Under the pieces are notes generated by a model. The model ran no database searches. It saw only the letters and a list, made by a program, of their open reading frames with translations, and had not been told where the DNA came from. 64,000 nucleotides of DNA. Origin: Tetradesmus obliquus (lineage: Eukaryota; Chlorophyta; Chlorophyceae; Sphaeropleales; Scenedesmaceae). The stretch lies in contig CP126207.1 of the NCBI GenBank assembly GCA_030272155.1, positions 2,356,001 through 2,420,000 of the forward strand. Direction: 5' to 3'. Below are positions 38,494 to 49,921 of the stretch, in pieces. Numbering within the stretch: the stretch's first letter is position 1; each line of letters opens with the position of its first letter. The position numbers and the translations under genes were made by a program.

Positions 38494-40327
38494 AGCAGCT
38501 GCTGCAGGGGCAGAGCCGGCACCCGCCAGCAGCGAGCAGCAGCAGCAGCAGCGCATTGACGAGCCAGCAGCAGCGACACCTGCAGCTTCCTCTGCTGGTG
38601 AGAACGCTGTCCCAGCAGCAGCAGCAGCAGCGACGCCTGCAGCTTCCTTTGCTGGCGAGAACGCTGTTCCTGCAGCAGCAGATGCTGAAGACGATGCAGC
38701 ACAGGGTCCCAGGGACCCGCTGCTGCTGCTGCAGCCACGCAATGCAGATGCTGCAGATGATGCAGCGCATGGCCCCAGGGGCCCTCTGCTGCTGCCGCAC
38801 AATGCAGCTGAGGCAGCGCCCCCTGCGCTGCTCGCTGCTGACGATTGGCTGGTGCCAATGCAGCAGCAGCAGCAGCAGCAGGAGCTGCAGGATCTGGACG
38901 GCTGGCTGGAGGCAATGCTGCTTGAGGAGGCAGAAGAAGCAGCAGGCCTGGGAGTGGATGCATACCTTGGTCTTCCAATGGAGGCTGAACCAGAGCACGC
39001 TGAGGCTCCTTTCCCAGCAGCAGCAGCAGCAGCAGGGCCTGCTGCCATGCAGCACCAGCACCTGCTGCTGCTGCAGCAGCAGCTGCGCGAGCAGCAGCAC
39101 CAGGAGCATGCCCGCCAGCTGCAGCACCTGCAGCAGCAGCAGCTGCTGCTGCAGGCGCAGGCGCAGCGCGCTGCTGCCGTGCCTGTGTGCGCCGGCGGCA
39201 CCTGCGGCAGGTGTAGCGATTGTGTGCGAGATGCAATCAACGGGTTAGATCAGGAGCTCATGGTGCTCGAGCACATGACAGGATCAGACAACAGCATGCA
39301 GGGCCCAGGCGGAGAAGCAATCCTGGCCATGCTTGCAGATGATGATGAGATGCCACCCAATGAGTTCCCTGAGCTCAGGGGCCTGCAGCAGCCACCACAG
39401 CCAGCAGCAGCAGCAGCGGCAGCAGCAGGGCACCGCAACCGCGAGCCGCTGATGATGCCGCCACCACTGCCAGCAGCAGCAGCAGCGGCAGCAGCACCAG
39501 CAGGGCACCGCAACCTCGAGCTCCTGATGATGCCGCCACCACTGCCAGCAGCAGCAGCAGCAGAGAATGCAGGCCATCCTGTGATGCTGCCAGCGCGCTT
39601 CAACCTGGAGCCTTTGATGCCGCCACCACTGCCAGCAGCAGCAGCAGAGAATGCAGGCCACCCTCAAGTGCTGCCAGCACGCCTCAACCTGGAGCCTCTG
39701 ATGATGCCGCCACCGCAGCACCCTGCAATGCTTGCACCACCTGCTGCACGCCAGCAGCAGCAGCAGCAGCAGCAGCAGGGTTTGGAGCCGCTTGCAAGCC
39801 CCGTAAGCAGCAACATCAGCAGCAGCGGCAGCATCACAGAGCAAGAGCTGCAGCAGATGCTCGAGGAAGAGCTCTCAAGGCCTTCACGGCTGGCAGAGCA
39901 GCAGCAGCGCCTGCAGCAGCAGCAGCAGGTGCTGCAGCAGCTGCTGCTGCGCCAGAACTGGCTGCAGCAGCGCGTGCAGCAGCAGAAGAGCCAGCTGCTG
40001 CAGCAGGCCGTGCCGTTTGCTGCTGCTGGTGGTGCTGGTGAGGCAGCATGGGGTGTAGCAGCCTTTGATGGTGCTGGCGCGCAGGGTTTTGCAGCAGGCG
40101 TGCCCGGCGGTTTTGTCCCGCAGGGCTTTGCGCCCGGGCTTGGCCAGGGCTTCGCTGCGCCGCAGGGTTTTGCGGCCGGGGCGCAGGGTTTTGCAGGCGG
40201 CGCGCAGGGCTTTGCAGGGTTTGGGGCGGGGCCGGTGGCCCTGCCTGATCTGCCGGGGAGGCTGCAGCAGATGGCTGGACAGCTTGCAGAGATGCATGCA
40301 ATGCTTGTACAGCACATGCAGATGTGA
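37325..40327 (+). CDS. SBP-box (SQUAMOSA promoter-binding-like) transcription factor, 757 aa, 4 exons
   Basis: Exons 37325-37444, 37610-37690, 38060-38160, 38356-40327, all GT-AG and in phase. The ATG sits in a good context (GCACCATGG) just after a 5' UTR acceptor. Residues 25-35 are KRKRNKRRRAK. The SBP domain spans about 39-112: C39, C44, C62, C65, then C84 and C87 (RYCFQC), E91, C103 (KRSCR). SBP domains bind GTAC-core DNA through two zinc sites. Here the His of site 1 is Cys65 and the His of site 2 is Glu91, and the usual HNRRRRK after the last Cys is replaced by LLKRQG. The remainder is poly-A/poly-Q with a C-x4-C-x2-C-x2-C motif (379-390), four LEPLMMPPPLP repeats, a poly-Q coiled region and QGFA repeats ending in a short helix. 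TGTAA at 41232 is a candidate polyadenylation signal. Nuclear regulator; target genes unknown. Confidence 0.88.
38249..38310 (+). pseudogene. Relic duplicate of the start of SBP exon 4
   Basis: After a TTTGCAG acceptor the sequence reads G-GTC-TGC-ATG-CAC and LLKRQCLAWQ, parallel to exon 4's G-AGC-TGC-AGG-CTC and LLKRQGLAD. It sits in intron 3 in the same phase. No good donor follows and the frame diverges, so it is probably a decayed tandem copy of the exon start rather than a used alternative exon. Confidence 0.65.
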
Positions 40328-41235
40328 TGTGCTTCTGATGCGCATGCAATGTACATGCAGATGTGATGTGCTTGTGGTGCATGTGCAGCACATGCAGATG
40401 TGATGTGCTTGTGATGCACATGCAATGTACATGCAGACGTGATGTGCTTGTGGTGCATGTGCCGCACATGCACATGCAGATGTGATGGGCTTGCGATGTA
40501 CATGTGATGGGAATGTTATGTGCATGCGATGCGCATGCAATGCAGATGCAGATGTGATGTGGTTGCGATGCAAAAGCCAACGTGATATGCTTGCGATGCT
40601 TATGCACCACATGCAGATGTGAGGTGCTTGTGATGCGCGTGCGACGTACATGCAGATGTGTTGAGCTGGTGGTGCATGTGATGTGAATGTGATGTGCTTA
40701 TGATGTACATGTGATGCATATGTTCTGTGCACGTGATGGTATGCGATGCACATGCAGATGTGATGAGCTGGTGGTGCATGTGCAGCACATGCAGATGTGA
40801 TGGGCTTGCGATGTACATGTGATGGGAATGTTATGTGCATGCGATGCGCATGCAATGCAGATGCAGATGTGATGTGGTTGCGATGCAAAAGCCAACGTGA
40901 TATGCTTGCGATGCTTATGCACCACATGCAGATGTGAGGTGCTTGTGATGCGCGTGCGACGTACATGCAGATGTGTTGAGCTGGTGGTGCATGTGATGTG
41001 AATGTGATGTGCTTATGATGTACATGTGATGCATATGTTCTGTGCACGTGATGGTATGCGATGCACATGCAGATGTGATGAGCTGGTGGTGCATGTGCAG
41101 CACATGCAGATGTGATGAGCTTGCATAGTGCATGTGATGTGAATGTGATGCGCATGCGACGCGCATGCACAGCGCATGCAGATGAAATGTGTCTGTGATC
41201 TGCTTGTGATGTGTTGTGCAGCACCTGCAGATGTA
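40328..41235 (+). repeat. Minisatellite in the SBP 3' UTR with a 315-bp tandem duplication
   Basis: Units of CACATGCAGATGTGATGTGCTTGTG start directly at the stop codon; the last SBP codons (CACATGCAGATGTGA) are themselves the first unit. 40481-40795 and 40796-41110 are two almost identical 315-bp copies. The open minus-strand frames (HITSACA-type peptides) are artefacts. Confidence 0.93.
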
Positions 41236-42535
41236 AGGATGGTGTACTTTTTCCTGCAGCCCTACTTAGCGGCAGTGGTCTTGCATGTGTGCTCAACGCT
41301 GCCACAGGTGGCGGTATAACGGCTGCATAAACATGGAGTCTGTGACACAGTGTTGCAACAAGGGTTATGCGGGTGAACGTGGCGGTTCAAAAAGCTGCAG
41401 TGCTGCAATGGTGGTTCGATGTGTGTATCACGAGCGTGTGTGTTTCTAAGTGCGGTGCCCTTGCAGCATCACGTTATGCATCTGGTGATATGTTGCATGA
41501 CAGCCACACGGCCTGCCTGGGTGATCTTAACCAGACCCAGGGTCCAAGGTTTGGAATGTGTTGCATGACAGCCGCACGGTCTGCCTGGGTGATCTCAACC
41601 AGACCCAGGGTCCAAGGTTTGAAGCATGTAGGGTTCTGTTGGGTTCATGGGTCGCCTGCCGGGTGAAAGGTTGATGTGTGTATGTGTCTGGGGTGGGAGC
41701 AGCTGCGGTTAGCAGGAAATGTGCAAGGTACAAGCAGTGCCCAGGCGCTCTGTTTGTGCTGAGCCTACCATGCCGGACTATGCGATGTGCATATGACTCA
41801 GACTTTTGAGGTGCTGTGCTTGTGCTTTTTGGCCAGCCGCGTGTTGGCGACTTGTATGCCTAGCGCTTACTTATGGTCTGGGGTTTGGGCAGGGCTGGGT
41901 TCCATGTGCGGGTTTCAGGGTTTGGCTGAGCTGGTTTCTACGGTTTGGGCACAGCTGGGTTTCAGGCGTGCCTGCCAGGTTTCAATATGTGCCTGCCTGT
42001 GGAAAGCTGCAAGGATTTGGTCTGGAATGGGTGCGGAATTGAGGTTTGGCAACTGGGTATGGGTTAGGGTTTGGTCTTTTAGGGTTCAGATGTTAAGCGT
42101 GAAGATCCGTGCAAGAGGTACAAGCAGTGCCCAGGCACTCACTCTGACAGCAGTAAGTAATGGATGCAATGCTCCCCTGTGCAAGTGTGTGTGCTATGCG
42201 CTGTGCTGCGCTGCTGTGCTTTGGCAGCTTCGGTGGCGGCGGCTAGCTGCACTCGGCTGCACTCCGATATGTACCTTGTTGACCAGAAACGCTATGTATG
42301 TATCTTGTTGTGCAGACCACGCTATGTTGGTGTCGCCTTGATTAGGATCGGGAAAACAAACGGTTTGCTTGTCTGCCGGCGCCTGGCAGCCTGTTCTGTG
42401 TGCTTCAGACTTCTTATGTGATGTGTCAGACCTGCTGGCACAACGGCACAGCTGTTGCTGCTGCTGCTGGTACATTGGTGCATTGGCACGGCGGCAGCTG
42501 GCACCGTGGGACATTGGCTGCCAGTAATGCTGCTG
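41235..42535. repeat. Non-coding region with a 67-bp tandem duplication
   Basis: 41492-41558 and 41559-41625 share TGTTGCATGACAGCC, GCCTGGGTGATCT and CCAGACCCAGGGTCCAAGG. 41880-42130 is rich in GGGTTTGG words. No supported gene. Confidence 0.7.
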
Positions 42536-42725
42536 TGCTCCATGCAGGGACTGCAGCGCACTGCAGGCATGTCTGCTTTGTTCCATGCAGCGCACTGCAG
42601 CATACTGCAGGCACATCTGCTTGTCTTCATGCAGCGCACTGCAGGCATGTCTGCTTTGTTCCATGCAGAGTGCGGCAGCATACTGCAGGCACATCTGCGG
42701 TACCTTTATGCAGAGCACTGCTGAG
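42536..42725 (+). repeat. Tandem repeat based on GCACTGCAGGCATGTCTGC
   Basis: About five degenerate copies alternating GCAGCGCACTGCAGGCATG, TCTGCTTTGTTCCATGCAG and GCAGCATACTGCAGGCACA words. The frames through it are not conserved. Confidence 0.8.
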
Positions 42726-42859
42726 TACAATAGGCACATATGCAGTTGGTGGTCAGCAAGAGATGCGGCTGTTCTAACAGCACTGGCAGCAGCACTTACA
42801 GCAGCACTTGCAGCAGTGCCAATGCTGATGGGATCAGCTGCGTGGCAGCCTGAAAGCTT

Positions 42860-43500
42860 TGCCTAATGCTGTGTGTGTCTGCCTGCTGCGGGCTGCAGGA
42901 GTGCCGTGTTATGTGTGTGCATTTGGTGTGGCAGGATGCACAGCACTAAGGCAGCAGGATGCAGCTGTGTGTGCATGTGGTGTGGCAGGATGCACAGCAT
43001 AAACGCAGCAGGATGCAGCAGCAGCAGCAGCAGGATGCAGCACTGACAGAGGCTGGTCAACAGCCATCTGCACACTTGATGAGACACATACGGGGCAGCT
43101 TGCAATGCACGCTCCTTGGTAATGCATAATAAGAGCTTGTATGTGTGTGTTTGACTGACGGCTATCCGCTGCGGCGGGTATCGACGTGTCCTTCACTGCA
43201 GCGAGCACTTGCGCTTTCAGTATGAGGTGTAAATTGCGGCGGCTGTCCGCTTGCATGTCCTTGCAGTGAGTCTTTGAGGTTTCAGTATGAGGTTTTAGTT
43301 GTGGCGGCTGTCCGCTTGTATGTATGTGTGTGCGGCGGCTATCCACACTTGATGTCGATAACTAGAAGTACTGATGATCGTGCGGTCGAGCACTTGACAG
43401 TGGTGCTCCTGCCACACTAGCAGCAGCGCCACACCTGCTGCATCATCGCGTGTGTATAGCAGCACCGCCACACCTGCTGCATCATCGCGTGTTTATAGAT
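42860..43500. repeat. Several small direct repeats
   Basis: GTGTGGCAGGATGCACAGCA occurs at about 42928 and 42980; GGCGGCTGTCCGCTTG at about 43239 and 43303; CGCCACACCTGCTGCATCATCGCGTGT at about 43426 and 43466. No gene supported. Confidence 0.7.
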
Positions 43501-43677
43501 ACTTGCCTGCCTGGGGATGCGCGCGTGTGGACGATTGCATGCGCTGTACGGGCAGGCCAGTTTGCATGGTATTATGGCAGCCCCACGCAAGTGGGGGCAG
43601 CTGCTCACACACATCTGTGCTGCTAGAACGCCTGAGTTTGGAGGATGGACCATCTGTGTGTCTGTCTGCGGCATTTG

Positions 43678-43785
43678 GGCGATGTGTGGGCCATTTGGCG
43701 ATGTGTGGGCCATTTGGCGATGTGTGGGCCATTTGGCGATGTGTGCGCCATTTGGCGATGTGTGGGCCATTTGGCGATGTGTGTG
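43678..43785 (+). repeat. 19-bp tandem repeat
   Basis: About six units of GATGTGTGGGCCATTTGGC (one unit with GCGCC). Confidence 0.93.
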
Positions 43786-43974
43786 TCAGTACGGCAGCTC
43801 TCTGCTTTGTGGCACAAGCTCTGTGGCACATGCTGGGCGGCAGATGCTGTGTGGCACATTTTTGCTGTGTGGCACATGCAGGCTGCCTTCCACACTTCAA
43901 TCCGGCACTGCAAGGGGCTTTCAATATACAAAAACCACTGGCCGTGAGCCAGTAAGCCGTGTATGGTTTTAATC

Positions 43975-44530
43975 CAGGGTTTTGGGGTCCAGATCACCTA
44001 AACCCCTAAACCACTGGCAGCGGGTCGGGAGGAATAGCACGCATCGGTGGGTTGCTGCATGCAGGAGAGGTGTATGCAAGGACATACAACAGGTCCTGAC
44101 AGTGTGAACAGTCTTTGGTTGCTTCTTTTTTATGGGGAAGCTGTTTGTCACTGGCAGTGATGTGCCAGCTCGCTGCCAGTGTGTGCTGCAGGGTCCAGGG
44201 TTTTGGGTCTCAGACCACACCCTTGAACCGCTGCCAGTGTGTGCAAAAGGGTCCAGGGTTTTGGGGTCCAGATAAAACCCTTAAACCACTGGCAGCATGT
44301 TGGATAAAATAGCACGCATTGATGTGTTGCTGCATGCAGGAGAGGTGTATGCAAGGACATACAACAGGTCCCGACAGCGTGAACAGTCTTTGGTTGCTTC
44401 TTTTTTATAAGGAAGCTGTTTGCCACTGGCAGTGACGTGCCAGCTCGCTGCTGTGTGTGCTGCAGGGTCTAGTGGCTTTGGTCTCAGGCCACAGCCAGGG
44501 TCCAGGGTTCTTGGCTCCAGATAAAACCCT
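43975..44530. repeat. Two tandem units, 275-bp period
   Basis: GAACAGTCTTTGGTTGCTTC occurs at 44106 and 44381, with matching flanks (CAGGAGAGGTGTATGCAAGG, AAACCACTGGCAGC). TCCAGGGTTTTGGG(G/T)TCCAGAT words recur three or more times. Confidence 0.9.
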
Positions 44531-45485
44531 TGGAACCGCTGCCAGCTTGCTGCCTGTGCGTGCTACCACTGGCAGCAGTGTGGCAGCAGTGCGGCTGTGT
44601 GCGGCGGCTCCAGAAGCAGAGACGCAGCGATATTATTGGAATGGCAGCTGGCGTGCAGCAAAGGCTGCGGGAAACTCATACCGGTTGGCAGCATGATGCA
44701 GCTGCTGTACATCGGATTGATGGTGTGTATGGATGTTAATGGGTCTGGTGTTGGGCTGCCGGCTGCGGTGCTGCATAGTAGTAGTGAGCCCTGTCTGTTA
44801 GGCAATGCATCGCCCGCAGAATAACATGTGGCCAGGATAGATGTGGCTGGTTTGGCTTGATCTACGGGAAAAGGGAAGTATGTTGCACGCATAGGATATA
44901 CCATCGGATGTATCTTGATAAACAAGATATATGATAGATGGGGTGTACGGGTTATCACGCTGTACGGATTATCGCGATGTATGGGATGGCGTGGGCTGAT
45001 GAGATCATGGGAGCAGCAAGCCTGCTCACATACAGGACGGGGAATGAAGGATGCACGCGACTGGCTCGATTAGAGTGCAGAGAAGTGCCAGATGTGGTTA
45101 ATCAGCAGTCGCGTTGTGCCTGCCTGGCACGCAGCTCTGCGTGTGTGCTGGTTGCTTCACACGCCTTTGTCACAACCCTTTCGGCGGCAATGGCTGGCGT
45201 CCTCTGCCTAACGGCAGAACGGGTTTTGTGTGTGCGTGTGCGTGTGCGTGTGTGTGCATGAGGTACGCTTGCACCGCTGTGTTGTTGGCTGCACAGCTGC
45301 TGCTCGCGATCCCCGCACAAATGCATGCATACTTTACATGGCTAGGGTGGGTTGTGCTGTACATATGCTCCTGTGTGGTGTCCGTGAGATGTTTATAAAT
45401 GGTGGCTGCGTTGGACACCACAGTATACAGCACCGCCGCCGCCTTGCTGGCATGCTAAGATGGGCTGTGTTGAGCCTGGTTTGGG
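44530..45485. other. No supported gene; GT-rich run
   Basis: A GT/GC-rich dinucleotide stretch lies at about 45225-45262. ORFs around it are not recognisable. Confidence 0.4.
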
Positions 45486-45489
45486 TTTA

Positions 45490-46060
45490 GGTCATAAAGC
45501 ACCCCTTTTGTTGGTGCCTAACAAATGCACACGGTTAGGGCTTGGTTGGTTTTCTGTTGCGTGTTGCCTGGCATTGCCATGCTGCGAGGGAGCTGCGTTG
45601 ATGTGTACTGCAGGAACGGCGCCGCAGCCCAAAACAAAACACAAACTGAAGGTTGCAGGTGGCGCAAATGCAGTGTGGCAGACTATGGTATATGGGTTGT
45701 GTTTAACAGGTTGCATTGGTGTGTGGATGCGCCTTACAGAGCAGCACTTGCCTGGTGAATTGATGTTAGAAAGGGTGGGCCCTGCTGCATCATTAACCAA
45801 ATATCATTTATAGATATAATACATCAAATCATTTATATAAATATATCAGTGAGGATTGGCCCTGCTGCATCATTAACACAGGGTACCATTAGATGGGGGC
45901 TTTGTTGCAGGTTTGCCTGTACAATGCTGCATTTGTGCAAAGCTCAACAAGCTGCACAACAGCGCCATACTTATGCTGCTGCTCCTACATAAACATAGCC
46001 TGGGAATGTGCTGCACCTTCATGCATAAAACGTGCATCAAACCGGGAGCTAGCACGGATG
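45490..46060 (+). repeat. Dispersed duplication, copy B
   Basis: Counterpart of 31785-32330 (shared TTGGTGCCTAACAAATGC and AAGCTGCACAACAGC with CATACTTATG). It contains its own duplication of CCCTGCTGCATCATTAAC (45780 and 45863) around an AT-rich block. Confidence 0.6.
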
Positions 46061-46526
46061 TAGGAGGACTCGGCACACGCCCGCTGTGTGGTGTGCTGTT
46101 TCGCATGACGCTTTCAGCATGCCTGTTGTGCTCGGGGGTGTTGGAGCTGGGTTTTTTTGAACTCGCGGCAAGTGTGCCTTGAATACATTTGATTTCCCAG
46201 ACTGATGTACAGCTGTGCACCGCAGCACCTGTCTCAACACGCCGCATGGTGGCACCTGTTTCATCTTGCTGCACAGCGGCACCGGTCTCGATGCGCCGCA
46301 TCGTGGCACCTGCGACAGCTGTGATTCAGCGTTACGGCGCATGGCTCAGTGGTGCTATGTTTCCAAAGGCTTTAAGTTTGATGCTATCTTAATGGCTATG
46401 ATCCTGAGCATGTTAATAGCCTAAGCTGCCTTTCTGGACAAATGCTGCTGCTGTGGTGGAATGCATGCATGAGCACGGATGTGTTGTTTGGACTTTTGTA
46501 TAGCAGCTGCTGCAAGATTGTTCATT

Positions 46527-46802
46527 ATGCTGCTTGCTCTGGGACTTCTCTTCTGCTCGGCCGTTGTGGCACAGCGGGCGTCATGTACAGACTTTTTCGT
46601 GCCACAGTGTATGCAGTGGCACAGACTGTGCCCTGCACAGGCGGTTGTCGCAGCTTCAGCAGTCAACACTGCTGGAACATACATGGAGGTGTGTGATTGT
46701 GCATTTACTGGCTCGGTACATCCTTTCACATGTGATGTCGCAAAGAGGGGCGTGATGGTTGCTGCCACATGCCGCACCTGTGCCTGTCAGGTGCACACTT
46801 GA
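46527..46802 (+). CDS. Hypothetical small secreted Cys-rich protein or first exon
   Basis: From the ATG at 46527 the first about 16 residues form a signal peptide (MLLALGLLFCSAVVAQ), followed by 75 residues with eight Cys (TDFFVPQCMQWHRLCP, then VCDCAF and CRTCACQ) and TGA. GTGCAC after TGT-CAG at 46790 could be a donor into further Cys-rich sequence at 46880-46980. No family recognised. Confidence 0.4.
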   Translation: MLLALGLLFCSAVVAQRASCTDFFVPQCMQWHRLCPAQAVVAASAVNTAGTYMEVCDCAFTGSVHPFTCDVAKRGVMVAATCRTCACQVHT

Positions 46803-47360
46803 TGTTTGTGTGATTTCACAATCTCGCCGTGTGGAATGTTTCAGTGGCATGCTTGCGCAGTGTTGCGTTGTGCTCAGAAACAGCTGTCTCAATGCAACAG
46901 CAGCAGCTGCGCCAGGGGTGGCAGCTACCGGCTGTTGCCTGCTCATGAACGCATGCAACTGCACTGGTGTGTGGTGCGGTGAGTCTGCCTTTGAAAATGT
47001 GCTGTGTCAGCACCCACACTTGTTTTCAACTGCCAGATTCATGTTCCCCTGCGCTGCTTCGCCTGCAGCTTGGGGGTGTGTCAGTTTGTCTACTGTTTGC
47101 TCTTGCGTGGCGGAATGTTACATGTTACATGTTACAACAGAGTTTGAAAAGCTGTGTGCGTTGCACGGCTCCAATGCATGCATTCCACGCGTATGTGTGC
47201 CGCGTGGACCGCCTCAGATGCGTTTTGCTGCCGTTGACCCCCAAATCAACAAATCATTGCTGGAGTGTGATACAGCTCTGCGCTGCTTGATGTCTTCTGT
47301 GACCACACCACCCAGCTGGCCTCAGCTTGTTGTGCTGCAGTTTGAAGGTTCATTTGCTGA

Positions 47361-47528
47361 TTGTGCTACAGCCTGGAGCGCAATGCAAGAGTGTGCACTA
47401 TGTTGTGCTACAGCCTGGAGCGCAATGCAAGAGTGTGCACTGTGTTGTGCTACAGCCTGGAGCGCAATGCAAGAGTGTGCACTGTGTTGTGCTACAGCCT
47501 GGAGCGCAATGCAAGAGTGTGCGCTGTG
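47361..47528 (+). repeat. Four tandem 42-bp repeats
   Basis: TTGTGCTACAGCCTGGAGCG starts at 47361, 47403, 47445 and 47487. 42 bp is a whole number of codons, so one frame repeats CATAWSAMQECALC; two other frames are also open, so coding is not proved. The longer frame (46759-47601) has no other recognisable feature. Confidence 0.92.
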
Positions 47529-47772
47529 TTGTCCGGTGTTCTCTCTCTTTCCGTCTGGTCACAGACCATGCGTTCACCTTCTCTTGGCTCGTACCGTCTA
47601 AGATGGTGCCAGGATCGACATGTAACAAACCCTCTCCTCAAATGCTTCCTAGCTGAATAAAATCCGCCCGATAACAGGACGAAGCCTGCTGAAGTTTGTC
47701 GGTCGAAGTTGTGAGGAACATACGCGTGACACCTTGATCCTACCACCAGGCGAGATGTTTTAGGGAGATGCC

Positions 47773-48573
47773 GTGCAAAGGCTGCAAAACTTCCAGTCTC
47801 TGGATCTGAAAACCATAGCGCGTGCTTTTGATGGCGTCTTGTATCAGCAGTGGCAGGGGTGCCCTGTCAACCCGCGTGATGCTGCTAGTGGTCATGGTGT
47901 CTACAGTACTTATGAGCGGTGGTTTGCGGCATGCTCTTCTGCTGACATGCTGTCTGTGAGCCCAGCTTTATGGTGCCCAGATTATGTCTCTCAAACTGCT
48001 GGGATCAACAGAGAGCATCTGGGGTCCTTGACCCGTTTCCGTTTGGGTGCTCATGATTTACGTGTCTGCAGTGGCAGGTGGCAGCGACCACCTGTGCCGC
48101 GAAGTGACAGGGTGTGCCTACGCCCTGGCTGCCAGTCTGAGGTTGTTGAGGATGAGTTTCATATGGTCTTTGAGTGCCCTTTCTATGCACCAGTCCGCGA
48201 GCGATTTGCTATGTTGTTCGAACCCTTCGGGGACTCGTCACAAACATGGGCTACTATTGCTGGTTGTCACCCAGCAGGCGATGACATGATCACTTTTATG
48301 AAGCAGGCACCTGCTTTGGTGGCCGCTTTTGTGCACTGCTGCTATCTGATGCGGTGTCACCCGGACACTGATCCTGAGGTCCTTCTGTCCTCTCAGGCTA
48401 TTGCTCAAGCTATTGATGATGCTGATGAGTTTTTTTCTGCGTTGTCGTCTGACGGTTTGGACGATGATGAGTTGTTCTTCGATGTTTCCTCCCCCTATGA
48501 GCCTCTCGTTGGCTCCTGACTGGGGTTCCCACTCCTCGTTGAGTGGAGCATGTAATGTAATGTAATGTAATGT
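47773..48573 (+). mobile_element. LINE-2: 3' part of a second non-LTR retrotransposon
   Basis: The open frame to 48519 (TGA) contains the C-terminal knuckle C-x4-C-x9-H-x4-C (VCLRPGCQSE...FHMVFEC) and a conserved C-terminal region ending in acidic residues (DDADEFFSALSSDGLDDDE). RT motifs are missing, so it is 5'-truncated. In-frame TAG at 47761 marks the upstream limit of the open frame. The 3' UTR is about 30 bp, followed by four TGTAA units at 48551-48570. The last 270 bp recur at 12756-13036. Confidence 0.85.
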
Positions 48574-48574
48574 T

Positions 48575-48677
48575 TTACTACACGCCTGGCGGTGACACTA
48601 CAAACATGTCATGTCATCATCATCATCATCATCATGTGTTACTACACGCCTGGCGGTGACACTACAAACATGTCATG
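48575..48677 (-). mobile_element. LINE-1 tail remnant between 39-bp direct repeats
   Basis: 48575-48613 and 48639-48677 are identical 39-bp copies (TTACTACACGCCTGGCGGTG onward). Between them is 25 bp, (TCA)n-CATGTG, which on the minus strand is the (TGA)n tail of LINE-1. It reads as an insertion truncated to its tail with a long target-site duplication. Confidence 0.7.
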
Positions 48678-49921
48678 TGCGCGGCAGTCTTGTTGCGTTG
48701 GGTCAAGGGTTGGGTAGTTATTTATTACCATTCTGTTGCTGGCAGAAGGTAAGGATAGGTGCTACTGTAGCCCAATCGAATGCAGCCTGCATAACGGTGA
48801 CTGCAAAACAAATCCACTCAGAGCATCAAGCAACATGGGTGCGGCTCTCATAGTCCAGCATTGCTTGAAGGTGTACCTAACCTCTGAACCGAACTGCAGG
48901 TGCGAAGCTATACATTGAAATTGGTTCTTTGGAGTCTAGGATCAGTATGATATCGTCATGTTATGAGTCATGTGTCAGTGCAGTGGTGTCCCTGACCAAT
49001 TGGCAAGGCCTCTGTTCTTATGGCTGCATTTGCCCAATCCACTTGGCATTGTATAGGCTTATAGTATACTTATGATATTAAAATGGGGTCACCAGATGGA
49101 AGCGACGCCAGCACTGCAACATAATACGGTTGAGATGGTCACCAGACATGAAGGACCTACAGGTACTGTACCTGTAATGATTGCGGAATCACCTCCGCAC
49201 GCGCAGCAGCTGTGCCAGGTGTTTGCAAGCTTTCACATATGTTGTAGTTGCTGTGAGACGCTTACAGGCTGCACAGGCACGTGGCGTAATTCGTACGCAG
49301 GACATGCAGGTGTCACATGTCGCCGCTGATTAGCGGGATACGATACATCACAACTCATTCAGCGACACTGCTGCCTTCCAGGGTGGCACAAATCACACTT
49401 TATGCTCCGATAAATGAATTAAAGAGCTGCAAAGCATCACTACACGGCTATCGCCCTCAATCAGCATTCGCTGCTCAGCGTCCTGGCTCAGGTGCTTCAA
49501 GATCATACAAGCTTGTTGATTACGTATAAAAGCTTTTGCAGGTGTGGCAGACCTGTGAATGGGCTAGCTCTGTGCACTGCAGTATCGTCCTGTGATACGA
49601 TTCAACGCGGCGTCCATTGGCCCTGCAATGCACCTCTATCGCCGTTATATTACTTTGTATCAGTGTAAATGTGTTTTTCCAGTAGCAGCATGCAAGATGG
49701 TCACAGCAGACAGAGTTTGCTCGCTAGTGTGCTCTCACCACTTGCAGTTGCTGTCAACGACACATCATGCTGCCGTCCATTATAGTACCATATTGCGAAG
49801 CTGAACAATCAGGCGTTTAAACAACATAACACCTTGCAGCTCGAATCGCTCCCGGCTGAGATCCCCGCCAAAACTCATTTGAGGTCCTCTCCTTCTGTCT
49901 TGCTGCACAGATCCCCTCAGA
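48678..49921. other. Upstream region of the 49.9-kb gene
   Basis: 48860-48960 resembles 36284-36360 upstream of the SBP gene. No coding exon recognised, although an acceptor-like TGCTGCACAG at about 49911 suggests an upstream exon. Confidence 0.4.

Noticed and set aside
39834..41305. Long minus-strand frames (up to 473 residues) rich in HITSACA peptides
   Set aside because: Antisense of the SBP coding exon and its 3' minisatellite.
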